DNA from: Basidiobolus heterosporus B8920 | Taxonomy: Eukaryota > Basidiobolomycota > Basidiobolomycetes > Basidiobolales > Basidiobolaceae | Assembly (NCBI GenBank): GCA_000697455.1 | Contig: JNET01033537.1 | Coordinates: 1-10,973 of the forward strand | Length of the DNA: 10,973 bases | Direction of reading: 5' to 3' | Part shown: positions 8,087 to 10,973 of the stretch, one piece after another | How positions within the stretch are numbered: the stretch's first letter is position 1 | Layout of the letters: the number at the start of each line of letters is the position of its first letter | Notes under the pieces: model-generated | Told to the model about the DNA's origin: nothing | The model's input: only the letters and a program-made list of their open reading frames with translations | Databases searched by the model: none | Position numbers and translations under genes: made by a program

Positions 8087-8315
8087 GATCTATATGAAAA
8101 TCGAAGTTAACATTTATGAAGTTTACTAAGAACCAAATCAAAATAAAATGGAAATATGTTATATAAAGTATATATGTACAAGGTGAACTCTGTTAAAAAA
8201 CTAACAAAAATGTACGCAATAAGGGAAATAGGTAACGAATCAACAAATAGTGAGAAGTAACAGGTCATAACGAGACTTCCCCAAGACATGTAACAAAATT
8301 GGAGTATTAAAGCCA

Positions 8316-10973
8316 TCACATGTCCTGTTCATCTTCTAGCCAGATCATCTTCTGAATCTTAATGACTTCGTGTTCCAAGGGTTGCGTGTACTTTCTTTTG
8401 ACAGTAGAGATACACGGAGTATTGGTTGGATTTTTGATGGCTTTAGAAGGGCTCGATTTCTTTGTTGCAATTGATACTAGCAATGGATCCCAATTGACAC
8501 GCTTTCTTTTGCGTTCATTTGGAGTTTCACTTTTGCTCGGCTTTGGTGGAGCTTTCTCAATAATCTCAGTGAACTCCCGCTTTTGCTCCATCCTATCAAT
8601 GAGTTTTTTGGTTGGACTAGGCGGCCTGGGGACTCCCATACGAATAGGAACCAATTGAAGGGTGGCCAAATGGTAACCAGAGTTGTATTGGGTAAGGTTT
8701 TTCGTAACCGCACGTACATATGAAGCATTGACCTGATTGAGAGGACGATCAAATGAAAAAGGCGGCTTGCGTTTGAGGGGATTTTCGTTGGTAGCCTCGA
8801 TCGTGATAATTTCTGAAAATGGCTCGGTCTGCTCAGATTCAAGCTCTGGTTCGGGCTCAGGAGAGAGAGTACGGCCACGTCGACGCTTCCCAGTACTAGG
8901 AGTAGCTGTCTTGCCCGATTCAATCTGTTGAGTAGAAACCGTTTGTGACTTCGTTTTTGAACGCGTCGAGGAGCGAAGAGAGCGTCTAACATTAAGTTCC
9001 GATTCTGATTGAATTGGAGTGGCACAATCGTTTGAGTCGGTATTAATATCGTTTTCTAATCCTTCGATTTCTAGCTTATGAGTTGACTCCATTGAATGCT
9101 CCTCTATCGAGTCTTGACAAGGGGTCTTTTCGGGTGAGGTTTTGGTTGCTGATCGTAGGATTCTTCGAGGACCAGATTTAATTCCGACTTTTCTATCCAG
9201 GGATTTGCGTCTACCGGCAGACAGTCTTCTTTGATGTAATGTATCCTGTAGGTTAAGCATACTATTTCTCTTTCGTGGGATAGAAAGTCTTCTATTTCCT
9301 GTGGGCTCTATATCAGATTTATGTCCCTTCTGGCCAGTGGTAACTGGCGAAAAAGGCTGATCACTCAAAACTTGGGATATTGGCGCCCGGAGTGTATCAA
9401 CTTGAGACTTATCATTATTAATCCCATCGTTCTCTGTGGAAACGATGGCCTTTCCGAACTCTTGATCAACACCGCTGCCAATTGATTTTATATGATCACT
9501 ATTCAAGCACTCATCCTTTGAATCTAGCATTTGGGATTCGGTAGTATCCGAATGATCTATCTTACACGTGTCTTGTGCCTCGATGTGACGCTCTACAACC
9601 ACCGACATCTCAGAAGAAACTATTGTTGTCTTTTGATCATCCATTCGCACAGATCCTTCAAAAGTATCCTCGTGGTTGGCCAGGACTTCTGCTTGAGCCT
9701 TGACTGCTGTTTCCGCAGACATTGGCATAGTAATACCTTCGTCAATGTCCTGGAGATTACTCTCTTGATCTACTGGCTCACTAACAGCTTCTCCTTGAGT
9801 GCTGGCTTGTACTTTTGGGAGTAATGAATGATCGATGTGTTCTTGGTCGATTTTTAAGTCAGCCTCTTGGGTATCTATTTGAGTTCCTGAAATTGGCAAA
9901 CTGTCATCGTTGCCTCTATCGTTGTAAATATCTCCTTCCTGGGAATTGTTTTTAACTTGCAAAGTCTCCAAGCTACCAATAATTCCTTCACGATCCTGCA
10001 TGCCTGTGTCTGTGGCATTAGTTTGAATATCCGTAACTGTCGAGTCATTAGCACACACTATATTGTCTTCGGTGTTTTCTTGGTATTTCAGAGTCTCTGA
10101 TTCGCCAATAACATTATGCAGATGTTCTGAGTTTGCTTCTTGAGCTTCGTTTATGATCGCAGAGTTGACTAGGTCACTAATGGGCTCTTGCTTATGTTGC
10201 ATATCCTCTTGTGGGTTTGTATGATCTTCAGAAATCTCCGAATCATTGATAAGCATTTTATCGGGATTCTCTTGAGCAAAAGATAGAGTTTGCGGCTGTG
10301 CGGAATTCACAATAACTTCATCTTGATGATATTCTGGAGAGTCTATCTGAATTTTTTGAATCTCCTCATTATTGGTATGTCCTTGGGTGCTCGTTTCTGA
10401 ATTGCTCAGGTCTTCAGAAAGATCCAGGTTCCCTGTTGTTTCTTCATCATCTTGCACATCTCCCTGAGATTTAGAAAAGGTTTCGAAAGTTTCAGTTACG
10501 CGATTTTGCCCTACAGTTTCTTCTGTTTGAGGGTCTAACTTATCCTCTGATATCTCTGCGCCGTTGTTAACGCCCTCATGACTCTGCATGATTTCTTCTT
10601 GAATGTCAGTCTGAATTCCTGAAGTGGCTGCGACAATTTCTACATCCTCGTCTTGCAAAACTTGTTCATCACAAGCAACATCACTACAGCCTTGCATTTC
10701 TTCATAAGTGTTGATCTGGTTTTCAGCAGCTTCTCCATTACCATTCAAATCTTGTTGGTCTTCTGAATCATCACGTTGAGAATTTACCTGATCTTCAGAA
10801 GCCATTAAATCGCTACCATCCTCATGATATTCTATTGTCATTTCTTGAGAGTCAATCTGGCCCTTAGGTATCTCTGCAACATCAACTACCTCCTTGAGCT
10901 CTTGAGAATTAAACCGGTTTTCAGCTTTTTCCGCATCTCCATCCTGAGCACCGACTGAAACTTCTAATTCTAT
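8316..10973 (-). CDS. Long acidic SQ/TQ-rich nuclear-type protein, 5' end outside the window (at least 885 aa)
   Basis: The frame is open from the TGA at 8316-8318 to the window edge, 885 codons with no stop. A Met codon at 10839-10841 is a possible start, but 44 open codons upstream have the same acidic repetitive style, so the true start probably lies beyond 10973. The N-terminal two thirds are acidic and low-complexity, with a recurring degenerate motif like Q-[IV]-[DN]-[ST]-Q-E and many SQ/TQ sites. A basic Ser-rich segment (about 9150-9300) has RRLSIP, RRLSAG and RRKSLD, typical of basophilic kinase sites. Toward the C-terminus come KRKPPFSFDRPLNQVNAS and IRMGVPRPPSPTKK (about 8590-8785), which look conserved, then RKRKRVNWDP, containing an RVxF/W-type PP1-docking match. 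Nuclear targeting is inferred from basic clusters. I do not recognise the family. Confidence 0.85.
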   Translation of the reverse strand: MELEVSVGAQDGDAEKAENRFNSQELKEVVDVAEIPKGQIDSQEMTIEYHEDGSDLMASEDQVNSQRDDSEDQQDLNGNGEAAENQINTYEEMQGCSDVACDEQVLQDEDVEIVAATSGIQTDIQEEIMQSHEGVNNGAEISEDKLDPQTEETVGQNRVTETFETFSKSQGDVQDDEETTGNLDLSEDLSNSETSTQGHTNNEEIQKIQIDSPEYHQDEVIVNSAQPQTLSFAQENPDKMLINDSEISEDHTNPQEDMQHKQEPISDLVNSAIINEAQEANSEHLHNVIGESETLKYQENTEDNIVCANDSTVTDIQTNATDTGMQDREGIIGSLETLQVKNNSQEGDIYNDRGNDDSLPISGTQIDTQEADLKIDQEHIDHSLLPKVQASTQGEAVSEPVDQESNLQDIDEGITMPMSAETAVKAQAEVLANHEDTFEGSVRMDDQKTTIVSSEMSVVVERHIEAQDTCKIDHSDTTESQMLDSKDECLNSDHIKSIGSGVDQEFGKAIVSTENDGINNDKSQVDTLRAPISQVLSDQPFSPVTTGQKGHKSDIEPTGNRRLSIPRKRNSMLNLQDTLHQRRLSAGRRKSLDRKVGIKSGPRRILRSATKTSPEKTPCQDSIEEHSMESTHKLEIEGLENDINTDSNDCATPIQSESELNVRRSLRSSTRSKTKSQTVSTQQIESGKTATPSTGKRRRGRTLSPEPEPELESEQTEPFSEIITIEATNENPLKRKPPFSFDRPLNQVNASYVRAVTKNLTQYNSGYHLATLQLVPIRMGVPRPPSPTKKLIDRMEQKREFTEIIEKAPPKPSKSETPNERKRKRVNWDPLLVSIATKKSSPSKAIKNPTNTPCISTVKRKYTQPLEHEVIKIQKMIWLEDEQDM

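Noticed and set aside
8107-8319. 70-codon hydrophobic minus-strand frame in the convergent 3' region
   Set aside because: AT-rich sequence between two convergent stops readily yields hydrophobic codons; no start context or family support.
8477-9025. 182-codon minus-strand frame, basic and Ser-rich
   Set aside because: It overlaps the long gene 8316-10973 on the same strand in another frame; the long frame has coherent composition and motifs.

Overview
The window looks like nuclear DNA of an ascomycete fungus, probably a yeast-like, intron-containing lineage outside the Saccharomyces cerevisiae clade. The main anchor is a complete gene for PAN2, the catalytic subunit of the Pan2-Pan3 deadenylase, split by seven short introns of 54-84 bases. 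These have GTA-type donors, AG acceptors and, in several cases, CTAAC-like branch sites close to the acceptor. Genes are compact, AT content is moderately high, the code reads as standard, and one gene encodes a Ser/Thr-rich protein with the two-ended layout of a fungal GPI-anchored wall protein. I cannot fix the genus.

Layout, left to right. Bases 1-130 hold four copies of a 32-33 bp tandem repeat that may continue past the window edge. Bases 131-1236 contain no convincing gene, but do hold part of a diverged dispersed repeat. A minus-strand two-exon gene (1272-2154) encodes a 273-residue basic, RS- and Lys-rich nuclear-type protein. Upstream of it lies a cluster of TTAGGG telomere-like motifs (2271-2382) and a small 10-bp repeat. 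PAN2 follows on the minus strand (2493-6341, eight exons, 1,120 residues). Bases 6342-7119 form a divergent intergenic region with a second copy of the dispersed repeat, a 40-bp direct duplication, a TATA box and a small upstream ORF. The plus-strand gene 7120-8040 encodes a putative GPI-anchored wall protein. It converges on a long minus-strand gene (8316 to beyond 10973) encoding an acidic, SQ/TQ-rich protein with a basic C-terminal part; its start is outside the window.

These genes do not form a functional cluster. PAN2 is a housekeeping mRNA-decay gene, the 1272-2154 product may relate to pre-mRNA processing, the 7120 product is extracellular, and the last product looks nuclear and kinase/phosphatase-regulated. 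I see no CRISPR array, toxin system or biosynthetic cluster. The points most worth a second look are the TTAGGG cluster in a promoter, the ATGA overlap of a small upstream ORF with the wall-protein start, the SQ/TQ cluster with a PP1-docking-like motif in the last gene, and the two related dispersed repeats.
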